Notes under the pieces: model-generated
What the model saw: the letters and a program-made list of their open reading frames with translations, nothing else
Told to the model about the DNA's origin: nothing
Database searches by the model: none
Program-made: the position numbers and the translations under genes
Assembly (NCBI RefSeq): GCF_963678635.1
Contig: NC_087065.1
Location: forward strand, 62,584,754-62,648,753
Reading direction: 5' to 3'
From: Symsagittifera roscoffensis
Lineage: Eukaryota > Xenacoelomorpha > Acoela > Convolutidae
DNA: 64,000 nt
Shown: positions 22,851 to 33,731 of the stretch, piece after piece
Numbering within the stretch: the first letter of the stretch is position 1
How the letters are laid out: every line of letters begins with the position of its first letter

Positions 22851-23712
22851 GCTGCTGTCAAGTGCAGAACAGAGACAACCAGCACAGGATCACCACAAGA
22901 GGACGCACAGGGGTGTTCTCAAGTTGGGCAACGGGTATCGTTAGAATCCACATTACATTATAGGAGATAAGTGTGAAATTGGATAAGCGGAGTCCCATTG
23001 TTTTGAGTAAGTTTTTACACAAGCAGGCCTGGAAACAGGTCTACGGTTTTCTCTCGAGAGGTTTAGCACCCGGCGCTTAAGGCATTTTTCGGCTTAAGAG
23101 GGGGGCTAAAGAGGGGGTAGGTTAGAAGGGGGGCTGGTTAGGTTAGAGGTTAGCGGTTATAAATTGTAAAAAGGGGAGGACATTAGAATAACTAATAGCT
23201 CGGCATCGTCGACTTAGTTACATTAGATATTTACACGCGTTGGTTACAGGAAGCGGATATCCAAAATTAGAATCAGGTTAAGGTAGGTACCCTGGTCGGA
23301 TCGGTAGGGGGGAACGGACATAGACAGTTTTTGGGATACCCCATAAGATCGCTAGCAGCGGGGAGGAAAACGCGTGGCAATCGGGTACCAGACAATTTTT
23401 CGGACGAAGATTGACATCAGTCAACCTTGAATTTCAGGAGAATTCACCCATCTGTTTTTGAAATTTTTTCCAGTTTAAAATTTTATGTTTTGGTGAAAAT
23501 TTGTTGTTGGTATTTTCACGAAAGGTGATCACAAGATACCTGCGGGGAATTAAGAGTTTCAAATACAGGGGGTTCAGTATTTGGGTTTTGACCAGAAAGA
23601 CAGGGATTTTGGGAAAATTTTTACTAGAGCTCAAGTGGTGGTAAAAGGTACAGTGGTTCAATAGTCCCTACAACGAAAAAGAAGAGATCCGATATCCAGA
23701 CACTCAGTGACG

Positions 23713-24236
23713 AGTCTTGGGACAGTACCGAAGAAGTCTTGGGACATTGCAGTCTGGGGACAGTCTTGGGGCAACACAGTCTTGGGACAGTCTTGGGACA
23801 GTGCAGCCTTGGGACAGTCTTGGACCAGAGCAGTCTTGGTACGAAACAGTCTTGGGACAGTGGTCTTGGGACATTGGTCTTGGGACATTGGTCTTGGGAC
23901 ATTGGTCTTGGGACATTGGTCTTGGGACATTGGTCTTGGGACATTAGTCTTGGGCCATTGGTCTTGGGACTTAAGTCTTGGGCCATTGGTCTTGGGACAT
24001 TAGTCTTGGGACAATAGTCTTGGGACGTTGGTCTTGGGCCATTGGTCTTGGGACATTAGTCTTGGGACAGTGGTCTTGGGACGTTGGTCTTGGGCCATTG
24101 GTCTTGGGACATTAGTCTTGGGACAATAGTCTTGGGACGTTGGTCTTGGGCCATTAGTCTCGGGACGTTAGTCTTGGGACGTTAGTCTTGGGACGTTAGT
24201 CTTGGGACATTGGTCTTGGGACACTAGTCTGGGGAT
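23713..24236 (+). repeat. 14-base tandem array
   Basis: About 37 copies of a unit close to GTCTTGGGACATTG, with a mutable last part (acattg, acagtg, ccattg, acgtta, acaata). Early units are more irregular and later ones nearly perfect. Because 14 is not a multiple of three, all frames cycle through the same short peptides on both strands, which creates spurious ORFs. The element 2 leader carries a different array that shares the TGGGACA string. Confidence 0.85.
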
Positions 24237-24496
24237 ACTAACAAGAAGCACTGGGACAACACTGAATAATAGGAAGGAAGCACTAAAAGAGTACTAAGTC
24301 AGGTTGAAGTAACCAATTGTAAGATCATATTCCCTATCCTATCCTAACACATAAAATTTTCAAGAGCTTAAGAAAAGTTGTTTTCAGCAAATCGTCGATT
24401 TCTTTTTAGAAAATTTTTTTTTCTTTCAAAAGAGGTTTTAACTTTAGAGTAGAATTTTGTAGGTAGTAATACTGTAAATAGTAACAATTGTAAATA

Positions 24497-27400
24497 ATGA
24501 GGCGGAGTAGGGTACCGGTAGCTGAGAAGAGATCTACCGAAGCGAAGACAAAGTATAACTCGTCGCTACGTAAAAACACATCAATGGGTCCGAAGATAAC
24601 AAAGAAGAACTTTTCAGTTAGTATGGTCAGCACGAGGAGTACCACGAAGAACAAAGCAAAAGAGGGCATAGAAGAGGAACGAGTAGAATCCACCATCGAG
24701 ATTGATCTAGAGACACCTGATCAAAGTGTGGATGAAGCAGGAAAGAAGACGACAGAGTCAACTCCAATGCCTAATGCGGAAGAACCTAACCCGAATCCCA
24801 TAGAGTTCTCACCGATAGACAACGCGGAAGACACAACAGGCAGCACGCAAGAAACAGTGAAGGATGAGTCTCAAAAGAGAACGTCTTTTACTGAAAGATT
24901 AGCAATGATGGTCGGAATGAGATCGAAGGACGCAGCAGTGGAGGAGACGAAGGTTGAGAAAAGCAAAACATTCGGAACAGTATCCACGAGAACGACAGAA
25001 ACCGATCAGAACGAGGGTCAGAGAAAATCGGGACCAGCAATCAATTACAGGACAACAACGGACCATGGAACGACAACTCTTGAGTTAAGCGACTTGATGG
25101 CGAAACTAGATCAGATAGATGAGAAACTGAAGCACAGCGAAGAGGATAGAAATGTGATAAAGAAAGAAATGAGACACAAAAAACATGAGTACTTGGACAA
25201 CTATTTCCATCTAGCGAGAGCGACGGAGGAAAAGCTTCAGAAGATGTCTGACAAAGTAGAAACCACTGATGAAGAGCGAGAGAAGAACATCAGAAAGGAC
25301 ATGCAGGAAATGAAGCAACGATATGACGCAGTGAATTGCCAGTTAGGGAGTTTGGAAACGAGAATGGATACGATGAGTAGGGAACAGGCTGAGAGCTCAA
25401 GTGCATTACAGACAAAGCTAGACGCTATTCTTAGGAATTCAACACAACAAGACAGGCCAGCTGCAGAGAGGACACAAGGTAATAGAGTGGACTTCGTGGA
25501 GCCTCAAAGGAACAAACGACAGTCAACACCGTTACCAGCAACCCGGGAGGCCGCTATTACGGCACAGGTGGGGGCCAGGGCCATTATAAAGAATGGAACA
25601 GTGAACACAACTAGTGGTCCAGGGGACTCCACGACTCACAACAACGTGGGACCGGATGCCATGACTTGGACAAGCACCTGGGAAATGATGAACAGGACGC
25701 TAGAAGCCTTCGCCACAAGGAACACCGACTCGAGTGACAGAGGAGGCAACAAATCCAGGAAAACCTTCAAGAAATCGAAGGAGTTCAAAGATGATTCAGA
25801 TGGATGCATTGACACCTGGGTAGAAGTCATGAGGTTACACTTAGAACAAGACAACTTGAACGATGAGAGGCAATCATGCACAGCGATACTGAGCAATCTG
25901 GAAGGCACGGCATTGAAATGCGTGGTTGCGAAGAAAGAAGAGGAACGCGACACAGCGGACAAAATCTTTGAAATATTGTTAAATAGATTCGGCTCAGACA
26001 TGAAGGGTCATCAAGCGATGATGCGATTTGAGAAGAGGAGACAAAGGGACAATGAATCGATTGACAGGTTCCTAGATGATCTTGAGAGCTTGAGAAGAAG
26101 GAGTGACCCGGAAGAATCTACCAATCGAAGGAACTTCAGTATCGCCTCAAAGTTCATTGATGGGGTGAAGAGTGATGACTTGAGAACGATGTTAGCAACG
26201 TACTACACATTGTCGAAAGACAGTGCACCAACTCCAGAAGAGATGAGGCAGAAGTCAAGAGAGTACATGTTGATGAAACCCAAGAAATACTCGTACTCAG
26301 ACAACAGGAACACACAAGGGGGAAGTCAGCCACAGAGGTCGTCATGGTACAAGCCCAGAGATGACATGGACAAACGCAGGTCATGTGCTAACTGCGGGTC
26401 GGCGGATCATCATGTGGCGGATTGCACGACATACAATCAGGGCATGAAGAGTTTGGGATATGCAGCCGATGAAGAAGATATGAGCCAGATGGAAGAACAC
26501 GAGTTCTATAGTGGCTTGATCATCAAAATAGGTGCAAGATGCTTCTTCTGCAACCAAGAGGGGCACTTCCGGATGGTCTGTCCGTTTTTTTGGGAAGCGG
26601 TCAAGAACCAGAGTCATCCAAAACACAAGTTGGCGCTAGCAGCAGTGCAGAACCAAAGAAACAGACAATGTGAATTTGAGACGAAAGACCTAGAAAGACC
26701 AAATGCGGAGCTACCGACGAAAACAGTGAAAGCTGTAACACAATGTAATAGTGCAGTAGAGGCCACGGCGAAGAGCGCACAACAAATAGATTATGAGAAG
26801 GCGGCAGCGGAGGCCATCAACAAAGTGAAACAAGACCTAGCAGCGAAAGAAATAGAACAACGACTGAAGCAAGAAATCCAAAGAGAGAAGATGAACGAAG
26901 CATTAAGTTGCTCACAGACAATACCAGAAGCTGCTGAGGGGTCGACAAAAAAAGGAAATTGCAACACGGTAAAAATGGTTATAGGAAAGCCATTTGGCAT
27001 AACAAAGATTGGGGCAAGAATAATGTCAATAATCACTGTGGGCGGCCACGAAGTAACGAGAAACTTAAGCGAACCAAGTGACCAGACAAAAATGCACATT
27101 GATGTGTACGCAGATTACTTGAGTTGTATAAGTCCACAAACGACTTCTAGAGCGTTGAGAGCACTACTCACGAGAGGGGGTAGCAAGTCTGTACGTGTTG
27201 ATAACAGGTACACAGAAGCTTATGGTCCACATGAAGTGATGCTAAATATAGATGGGATCAACATCTATACCAAAACAATGATATCATGTGATGAAGACTT
27301 AATTGGGCAAATCTACGTGGGGAGAGAAGAGTTGAAAGTGAGATCGATCGGACACTGCGCCATGCTTGAAGAAGATGCGATGCACATCGGGACAGAGGCA

Positions 27401-28435
27401 GATGTGACAGGACATGTGTTAGACATAAGTGGCAAAAAGACTCAGTTACGTGGGTTACTCGATACGGGAGCAGTCTTGAGCGTCATACCAATCGAAACTT
27501 GGGAACGAATGGGCTTCGACAAAGATGATCTGATAGATTCGAGAATACGGTTGTCAGCTGCAAACAAGGGGGCCCTGCGGTTGTTGGGCAGAACGCCGAT
27601 AATAGCCCTCAATCTGGGGGAACGTAACCTGTGGATGAGCTTTCTTGTGGTGGAAAACCTAGATGAGTCTGACCAATTTGTTTTAGGCAGAGACTTCATC
27701 AGGAACTTTGATGTAGCGATTGATCTAAACAACGCAATGTTCAGGATACGGAACCCGGATAGGAGGTACGCAATCAAACCGGTAAATTTAATAATGGCAA
27801 ATGATACCAAAGCACCGGTATTCTTGAGTAGGAGGGTGAGGCTAAAGGCGCACGAGGCGGCGATTGTAAGCTTACGAATGAAAAATTACAATGAACTAAG
27901 TGACAACAAGCAGGTATGTGTAGTCCCAAACCCAAATAGTCAAAGTGCTGCTGTTTTAGGAAGATCCTTCTCGATTACGAAGAGCGGCCTCTGCGTGAGT
28001 GTCTTGTTGAATACCCTTGACATGCCAATCACGGTACAGAGAGGGAGGAAACTGGGATATGCTTTTCCTGTTAAAACTCGATATGAAATGACTGAAAACC
28101 ATAAACAAAATGAAGTGGTTGATTGTCCCAACCATAGGGATAAAATTTGTATCTTGAGACGATTGAATAAAATAAAAGATTCATCAGGTCTTGTGAAGTC
28201 ACTTAAGTCAGAGACGGACGATGGACTATCGAGCTGTTCGAATTTCCCGGAACGGCCCACATTAGACGAAATACAGGGTGATAAACCGGTCCTACCGGAC
28301 ATTGAACACTTAAGGGGCAAGTTCACGGACGAACAGCTCGAAGCCATCAAGGACGTACTAGAGCGGAACGAAGAAGTTTTTTCAAGACATAAGGCAGACA
28401 TCGGGTGCTGCAATTTCGTTGAGCATGAAATATAA
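24497..28435 (+). CDS. Gag-protease polyprotein of element 1
   Basis: Intact ORF of 1,312 residues from an ATG. Seen in order: a polar N-terminus; a long coiled coil (about 195-315); a retrotransposon capsid-like region (about 430-590, with W-V-E-V-M and an R-F-G-S turn); two CCHC zinc knuckles, C-A-N-C-G-S-A-D-H-H-V-A-D-C (from residue 630) and C-F-F-C-N-Q-E-G-H-F-R-M-V-C (from 682); a Lys/Glu-rich helix; and an aspartic protease with D-T-G-A (Asp 989) and a later L-G-R-D-F. Gag and protease share one frame, so no frameshift is needed. The frame ends at a TAA (28,433) just before RT. The diverged element 2 copy has a sense codon there, so this stop looks like a mutation rather than the natural gag-pol border. 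Confidence 0.88.
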   Translation: MRRSRVPVAEKRSTEAKTKYNSSLRKNTSMGPKITKKNFSVSMVSTRSTTKNKAKEGIEEERVESTIEIDLETPDQSVDEAGKKTTESTPMPNAEEPNPNPIEFSPIDNAEDTTGSTQETVKDESQKRTSFTERLAMMVGMRSKDAAVEETKVEKSKTFGTVSTRTTETDQNEGQRKSGPAINYRTTTDHGTTTLELSDLMAKLDQIDEKLKHSEEDRNVIKKEMRHKKHEYLDNYFHLARATEEKLQKMSDKVETTDEEREKNIRKDMQEMKQRYDAVNCQLGSLETRMDTMSREQAESSSALQTKLDAILRNSTQQDRPAAERTQGNRVDFVEPQRNKRQSTPLPATREAAITAQVGARAIIKNGTVNTTSGPGDSTTHNNVGPDAMTWTSTWEMMNRTLEAFATRNTDSSDRGGNKSRKTFKKSKEFKDDSDGCIDTWVEVMRLHLEQDNLNDERQSCTAILSNLEGTALKCVVAKKEEERDTADKIFEILLNRFGSDMKGHQAMMRFEKRRQRDNESIDRFLDDLESLRRRSDPEESTNRRNFSIASKFIDGVKSDDLRTMLATYYTLSKDSAPTPEEMRQKSREYMLMKPKKYSYSDNRNTQGGSQPQRSSWYKPRDDMDKRRSCANCGSADHHVADCTTYNQGMKSLGYAADEEDMSQMEEHEFYSGLIIKIGARCFFCNQEGHFRMVCPFFWEAVKNQSHPKHKLALAAVQNQRNRQCEFETKDLERPNAELPTKTVKAVTQCNSAVEATAKSAQQIDYEKAAAEAINKVKQDLAAKEIEQRLKQEIQREKMNEALSCSQTIPEAAEGSTKKGNCNTVKMVIGKPFGITKIGARIMSIITVGGHEVTRNLSEPSDQTKMHIDVYADYLSCISPQTTSRALRALLTRGGSKSVRVDNRYTEAYGPHEVMLNIDGINIYTKTMISCDEDLIGQIYVGREELKVRSIGHCAMLEEDAMHIGTEADVTGHVLDISGKKTQLRGLLDTGAVLSVIPIETWERMGFDKDDLIDSRIRLSAANKGALRLLGRTPIIALNLGERNLWMSFLVVENLDESDQFVLGRDFIRNFDVAIDLNNAMFRIRNPDRRYAIKPVNLIMANDTKAPVFLSRRVRLKAHEAAIVSLRMKNYNELSDNKQVCVVPNPNSQSAAVLGRSFSITKSGLCVSVLLNTLDMPITVQRGRKLGYAFPVKTRYEMTENHKQNEVVDCPNHRDKICILRRLNKIKDSSGLVKSLKSETDDGLSSCSNFPERPTLDEIQGDKPVLPDIEHLRGKFTDEQLEAIKDVLERNEEVFSRHKADIGCCNFVEHEI

Positions 28436-29715
28436 CTCGAGGAAAACGCAATACCGCACAGGGAGGGGGCGAGGCGCATGACCCCACACAAATCGGATGC
28501 GTGTAGAAAGGAGATTGAAACGCTACTAGAGTATGACATGATAGAACCATCCAAATCACCGTGGGCGTGTGGAGTAGTGATGGCCAAAAAGAAAGGCGAC
28601 CAGTTGAGGTTTTGTTGTGACTTTCGATACCTGAACTCCGTCACGGTGAAGGATGGCTATCCCATACCTAGGATTGATGAGAGCCTCTCGAAGTTAGGTG
28701 ATGCAAAATTTTTTACGACTCTTGATTTAGGCTCGGCTTTTTGGCAGGTACCACTCAGGAAGCAGGACAGGGACAAGACAGGGTTTGCCTGCGAGTTGGG
28801 TCTGTTTCAATGGAAACGGATGCCGTTTGGACTTTGCAATGCCACAGCCACGTTTCAGCGGTTGATGGCACACGCGCTGATAGGCGTGACGAAGAAGTAT
28901 GCAATCTGGTAATGTGCTATGTGGATGACGTGGTAACAGCGACACCCACACTAGTGGACCACATTGAAAGACTTGACGAAGTATTTGCGTGTATGAAGAG
29001 GTCGGGGCTGAAGTGCAAACATTCAAAGTGTGAGATACTCAAGGACTCGATAAAATACTTGGGGAGGATGGTGGACAAACACGGCATCAGACCAGACCCA
29101 GACGCAGTAGAGGCAGTTCTGACTTAGAAATCGCCGAAAACGGAACACCAATTGATGAGCTTTCTGGGTTTTGCAAACTACTATAGGGAATTTGTCAAAG
29201 GCTACGCAGACAAGGTTTATCCGATGCAACAGTTAATGAGGCACAAGGGCAAGAAGTTCACGTGGAATAACGCAGCAGAAGAGTCATTTCAGAAAATAAA
29301 GAAAGAGTTGTGCGAGGCACCAGTACTAGGGATGCCAACAGAGAAGGGGATGTACGTACTGGATACGGACGCGTCGGTAGTAGCGATATCTGGAATTCTC
29401 CACCAAGAACAAGAGTGGAATGGGAAGACAGTCTTGAGACCGATAGCGTACAGGAGCAAAGTCCTAAGTGACACGGAAATGAAGTACGGAGCACCGAAGG
29501 CAGAGATGTTCGCGGTGGTTACCTTTGTCGAGAAATATAGGGCATACCTAGGCAGCGAGCCATTCAAGTTGCGAGTCGACAACCGGGCACTAAGCTGGCT
29601 GAAAACGTACTCAATGGACCAAAGTTACATTGGGAGGTGGATATTTCGCCTGGACGGATGCAATATGATAATTAGCACAGAACACGAGACAAACATCAAA
29701 ATGCTGACAGCTTGA
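28436..29715 (+). pseudogene. Reverse transcriptase and RNase H of element 1 (broken)
   Basis: RT motifs are clear: D-F-R-Y-L-N, L-D-L-G-S-A-F-W (about 28,720-28,745), M-P-F-G-L-C-N-A, and C-Y-V-D-D (Asp pair at 28,924-28,929). RNase H follows, with V-L-D-T-D-A-S (about 29,356-29,376), a Glu-bearing A-E-M-F-A-V segment, and L-R-V-D-N. The frame changes near 28,900, just before the YVDD motif. A TAG at 29,125 stands where element 2 has a Trp codon. Another frame change precedes the H-Q-N-A-D-S-type motif near 29,700. All breaks look like ordinary decay, because element 2 copies are open at the same points. Confidence 0.85.
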
Positions 29716-32184
29716 GCAAGAAGACGGAGTTCTACGAGAGACAAGAACAGAGGGAGGCAGATAGACCTGAAATCAAAGATGGCTTCTCCTTCATGGACAA
29801 GGAAACGTATGACAGTCTTCCTCTCACGAGATGGTTGGACAAATCAGGCAAACCGATAGAAGATCACCCCGAGTTACCAAAGGAAACCACGAAAAAAACA
29901 ATCTTAAGAAAGAACCGAGGGATGCCTATAGGAATAATGCTTAAGTCAAAGGTCGTGAGGGAGACGCTCAAAGCAAAAGGCTACGATCTCAACCAAGTAG
30001 AAACGGGGGAAGCACAAATAGACGAGGACTTAAAGGGGTTACTCGAGAGACTAGCAGATGATAAGCCAGTGAGTCAAGAAAACTGTAGAGAGGAACCTGA
30101 GGTCACAATACTGCGGAAGAACGGAACAGCTAGTGATAGAAACACCTCGCAGGTGACTAATCTAGATGGGAAGGAAGTGGTGCAGTCACTGGTTGAAAAG
30201 ATCCCAGCTGAATTACTTGAGCAGACTAGAGTCAGGAGAAAGAGAGTGGAATTCAAGGAAGAAGCTGAATACCTGGGACCAGGTCAAGAGTCCGGGGAGC
30301 GGTCCACGTCCACAGAAGAAGAAAACACTGAAGGAGAAAATTTGTCCGGGGAGTGCGAAATGTGGGATGTGGATTCGGAGGCGAGCAGTGACAATCAAGA
30401 TAGTCTCTGCATGATATTGGCAGAAGAAAAGATTAGACACCACGACAGGGAACTACAAACAGATCCGTCCTCAGGAACCTTCAACTTGGACATGCAGGAG
30501 ATACGATGTGGTGAGGAACTTGAAAGGATTGCAGTTTCGAGGAAGCCATTCAGGGAGCTATCATGCAATTCGAATGTGAGAACAAATCTGGTGCCGGGAG
30601 ACGACATGAAGGTGGCGAGAAGGATAGTATGCGTGAAGCTGAATGACGACGTCCACAACCCTGGGGAGATGAATGGGCAGATCATGGCGCTGAAGGAACA
30701 TGTCAGAGCGAGATACAGGCTGTCGGACCTGGTAAGAGCCCAGAAGAATGACAAGATGACAAGCAATCTCTCCAAATGGATCCGAACGGGGTCTAAGGAG
30801 AAAGGGGAACTTGAGGAAGACAGCTACAAGATCCTGAGCCAGTTCTACAAAGAGAGGAAAGAGTTACTCTATCACACGGCTGATGGGGTTGTAGCATGCA
30901 AGAGAAAAGAAGAACACAAGATATTACACAAGCACAACCTCATCATACTACCACAATTATATCAGACAGAGGTGCTGTTCAGATCACATGATCAAATGGG
31001 GCACCAGGGGATAGACAAAGTGCAACAAAGAATACTTCACAGGTTCGATTGGCCAGGATTGAGGAAAGCCTGTGAGAGGTGGGTGAATGCATGCCTGGCA
31101 TGTTTGCAAGTGAAAGACCCTAGGAAGATGAAATTCCCACTCAAGTCGGTGGAAAGCTCGGAATTTAACGAAGTGGTGCAAATAGACCATCAAAAGATCT
31201 GTATGACGGACTCAGGGTATAACCAGATACTGGTTATAATTGATCACTTCACAAAGCTGGCAGAGGCGGTGCCGTGTCAAACAGCTTCGGCAGAGGAGAC
31301 TTGTGACCACTTGATAACCCATTGGATATCAAGGTATGGTTTCCAATGACTTTTCAGTCAGACAACGGCAAAGCCTTTGTGGGGGACTTGACTAAGGAAT
31401 TAATGAAGAGGTCACACATAGCTCAAGCACACTCAACTACCTACCACCCTCAGACCAACGGACTGGTAGAGAGACAGAACAGAACGTTGGTGAACATGCT
31501 AAGGGTATACTGCTCTAGATACATGACGGACTGGGATAAGTATCTGCCTCAAGTCGTAGGGGCATACAACAGTACTCAACACTCAACGACGGGAATCAGC
31601 CCATTCATGATGTTGACAGGCAAAGAGAGAGAGCGATGCCCCTGACGTTCTTTTACCCGGAGTATGAAGGAAAGAGGACGTCACCTCAAGCTTACGTGAA
31701 AGAGGCGATCAGGAGACAGCAGGAAATTAACGAGCTGTGCAGGAGGAACACTGCGCAGGCACAAATGAGACAGCGCAAGAAATATGATGAAAAAATATTA
31801 CAGGCGAAACCATATGAAGTGGGCCAGTATGTGTGGGTTTTCCAGAATGTGATACCGCCCAAGGGGACGAAGAAACTACTCAAGAAATGGAGAGGACCAT
31901 TCATGATAACTGAAGTACATCAACAAGGACGGTTCTACCGCTTGAGTACTGGGCGAGCGGCACATTATGAGAACCTGAAGCCTCATATCCCATCCCCAGA
32001 GGACTGGTGTGTACCAAAAGACATGGACGGACTAGTGTACCTACTGGTGGAACCAGCATGTGAAGTGAACGAGAAAGGCACCAGAGATAAAAATGATGGC
32101 ATTGAAAACTTGAGTTTGGATGACAACGAAAAAATAGACGCGGACTTTTGTGGAGGAGGATTGGAACGATCCGGATCAAGGTGA
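29712..32184 (+). pseudogene. Linker and integrase of element 1 (broken)
   Basis: An acidic linker of about 400 residues leads to a zinc-binding domain (S-H-D-Q-M-G-H ... C-L-A-C, about 30,985-31,105) and a DDE core. The core carries Asp at 31,185 (Q-I-D-H), Asp at 31,361 (Q-S-D-N-G) and Glu at 31,469 (L-V-E-R-Q). A GPY/F-like module, K-K-W-R-G-P-F (about 31,880-31,903), ends with H-Y-E-N-L-K-P-H. The frame shifts near 31,345 and again at an AG repeat (31,624-31,633). It shifts a third time near 32,150, into the macro-like part. The long charged linker is unusual for Ty3/Gypsy pol. Confidence 0.85.
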
Positions 32185-33286
32185 GGTGCCGAAGTGGACA
32201 GAACCAGACTTGTCAATAGCAGCGGGGACAAGGAATGGCAATCGCAAACGCACAGGCATGAGGTACAACAGGTACGGAGACGATTTCCTGATCGACAAGA
32301 TAAAGCCCGATGACCTAAGCAGAGAACTAACAAGTGTGGACGAGCTGGCGGCAGATGGTGAATGGCAGATCATCAATGATAATGAACACCATCCAGAGGA
32401 AGACCACTCGACGCCGGAGCGGGAGACGGATTTAGAACAGAGCGAGATAGAGAGGAGGGAAAATACGAACCTGAGGATATTAGAATGGATGCGCGATGTC
32501 AAGGACGAAAGCGAGGAAGGACAGAGCATACAGCAAGTTGACATATCAGCGGGGAAGTACATGAAAACGGAGGATCCTCTTTTCGGCTGGACGGCAACAG
32601 ACAGCCCGCTCGACATTCCGCCGGATAATTCAGACCCAGCATCATCGACGGGGACGTCGATAAATATTTTTGACCGGGGAGTGGGGGTAGGACTTACCCA
32701 CACCGAAAATTTGATGATAAAGAAACTCAGAGAAGTGAGAGAAAAGTGCGGACTGGAAATGGAAGGGGAAGAGGCCGAGCCTACCATAGGACGGAATTTC
32801 AAAACGAAGTTTGAAATACCAAACGAATACTCAGAAAATATCCTAATAACGGATAGTGACTTCATTCTGTCAGACAGGACTAGCGCAATCTGTATCACGG
32901 CGGACATGAGTTTCAAATCAAGACTGGAAGCAGACTTCAAGAGAGAATACCAGAACGTGGAGTTTCTGTTTAGACAGAGACCGGGACTGGGAGGAATGGC
33001 CGCGCTTCCACCATCAGTAGCACAAGTCCCGGGCAAATATCTGTGCTTCCTAGTGACGAGGGTCAATGACAGAAACACGATCGATCCTGAACACGTGATG
33101 TTGGCACTAACGAGACTACGAGACTTCACGATTGAAAGAGGGATAACGGAGGTCTCAATGCCGGTGTATGACCCAAACAGGGGGAAATTGAGCCCAAGGG
33201 AATTGTACGCTATCCTACACGTGGTCTTCGCAGAAACTGAGATAATGGTGCATCTTCACAAGAAATACTACTTGAGCATCGCCTGA
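32150..33286 (+). pseudogene. Macro-like domain at the C-terminus of pol, element 1
   Basis: The first codon here is GTG, and the related copy at 55,624-56,418 is open from integrase into this region. The segment is therefore the C-terminal part of the integrase polypeptide, put out of frame by an indel. After an acidic linker, residues about 235-378 read F-I-L-S-D-R-T-S-A-I, then Y-L-C-F-L-V-T-R, A-L-T-R-L-R-D-F, and G-I-T-E-V-S-M-P-V-Y, ending with F-A-E-T-E-I. This order resembles macro domains of the OARD1/Poa1p type (yLvTKk..., 'sleaMrdhc', 'GVtdLSMPrIGcGLD', 'ieevF..tdI'). The glycine-rich ADP-ribose loops are degenerate, so binding is uncertain. It is conserved in three copies in the window. 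Confidence 0.6.
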
Positions 33287-33731
33287 GTCGGGTACGCGGG
33301 GGTCTTGAGTTGGGCATGAGGGGAGAATCTCGAGTTAGGTGTGGGGGTACAAAACAGGTAGAGAATTTTAGAGGTGATTGGCATGACAATTAATATTTTA
33401 AATGATTGATGGTGCTAAAACATAAAATGAATCTGCATGTTTTTAGAAAATTTCCAATTGAACTATTTTAAATAGGACGGAAAGGAAAGGGTTTTAATTA
33501 TAATAGAAAAGGGGGTTTTTAGGTTAGGAACACCACCTGCTAGTCTGAAAATGGAGTGAATCAATTTTCAGATTGATTTGGTAAAGTCAAGTTGACTGCT
33601 CAACTGTATTCGATTGAAGAAAGAGAACACAAGTTGAACGACACCTCAAGAAGTAATACTCAAGTTGCTCAGGTAATACTCAAGTTGCTCAGGTAATACT
33701 CAATACTCAAGATCATTTGGAAATTACGGAA
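33287..33731 (+). other. Spacer between pol and the large downstream ORF
   Basis: About 445 non-coding bases, AT-rich in the middle ('catgacaattaa', 'atggtgctaaaacataa' and 'gcatgttttta' are conserved in the spacers at 57,428 and 62,528). It ends in short tandem repeats of about 20 bases (33,640-33,712). It may hold the start of a second transcript or a splice acceptor, but no clear signal is visible. Confidence 0.55.
33640..33712 (+). repeat. 20-base tandem repeat before the SGNH ORF
   Basis: The unit 'taatactcaagttgctcagg' is present twice in full with partial copies on both sides. Each contains CTCAAG. The corresponding spacers of the other copies (57,811-57,957 and 62,885-63,010) hold a different 21-23-base repeat containing CTTGAG, the reverse complement. 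Confidence 0.75.

Larger units (their letters stand above)
22005..24496 (+). other. Leader of element 1
   Basis: About 2.5 kb between LTR and gag without a credible ORF. A possible primer-binding site starts at 'tggtagtagcc' (about 22,016), but I cannot match it to a tRNA. The leader holds a 69-base tandem repeat (22,661-22,850) and a 14-base array (23,713-24,236). Parts of it ('tttagcacc', 'gcttaagg', 'cggcttaag') are conserved in the leader of element 2. Confidence 0.6.

Noticed and set aside
23624-24017. Several ORFs on both strands with repeating S-Q-D-Q-C-P-K-T or L-G-T-L-V-L-G-H peptides
   Set aside because: They are readings of the 14-base tandem array. Because the unit is not a multiple of three, every frame stays open by periodicity alone.
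23713-24236. CRISPR-like array
   Set aside because: The units are contiguous 14-base repeats with no spacers, in animal DNA inside a retroelement leader.
27940-28644. 234-codon minus-strand ORF
   Set aside because: Antisense of protease and RT; the plus strand has clear family motifs at the same place.
28880-28930. Programmed ribosomal frameshift before YVDD
   Set aside because: A frameshift in the middle of RT would be unprecedented for these elements, and a related copy is open at this point. A single-base loss explains it.
32176-33129. 317-codon minus-strand ORF
   Set aside because: It is the antisense shadow of the macro-like coding region, Ser/Leu-rich, with no conserved motif and not kept in other copies.
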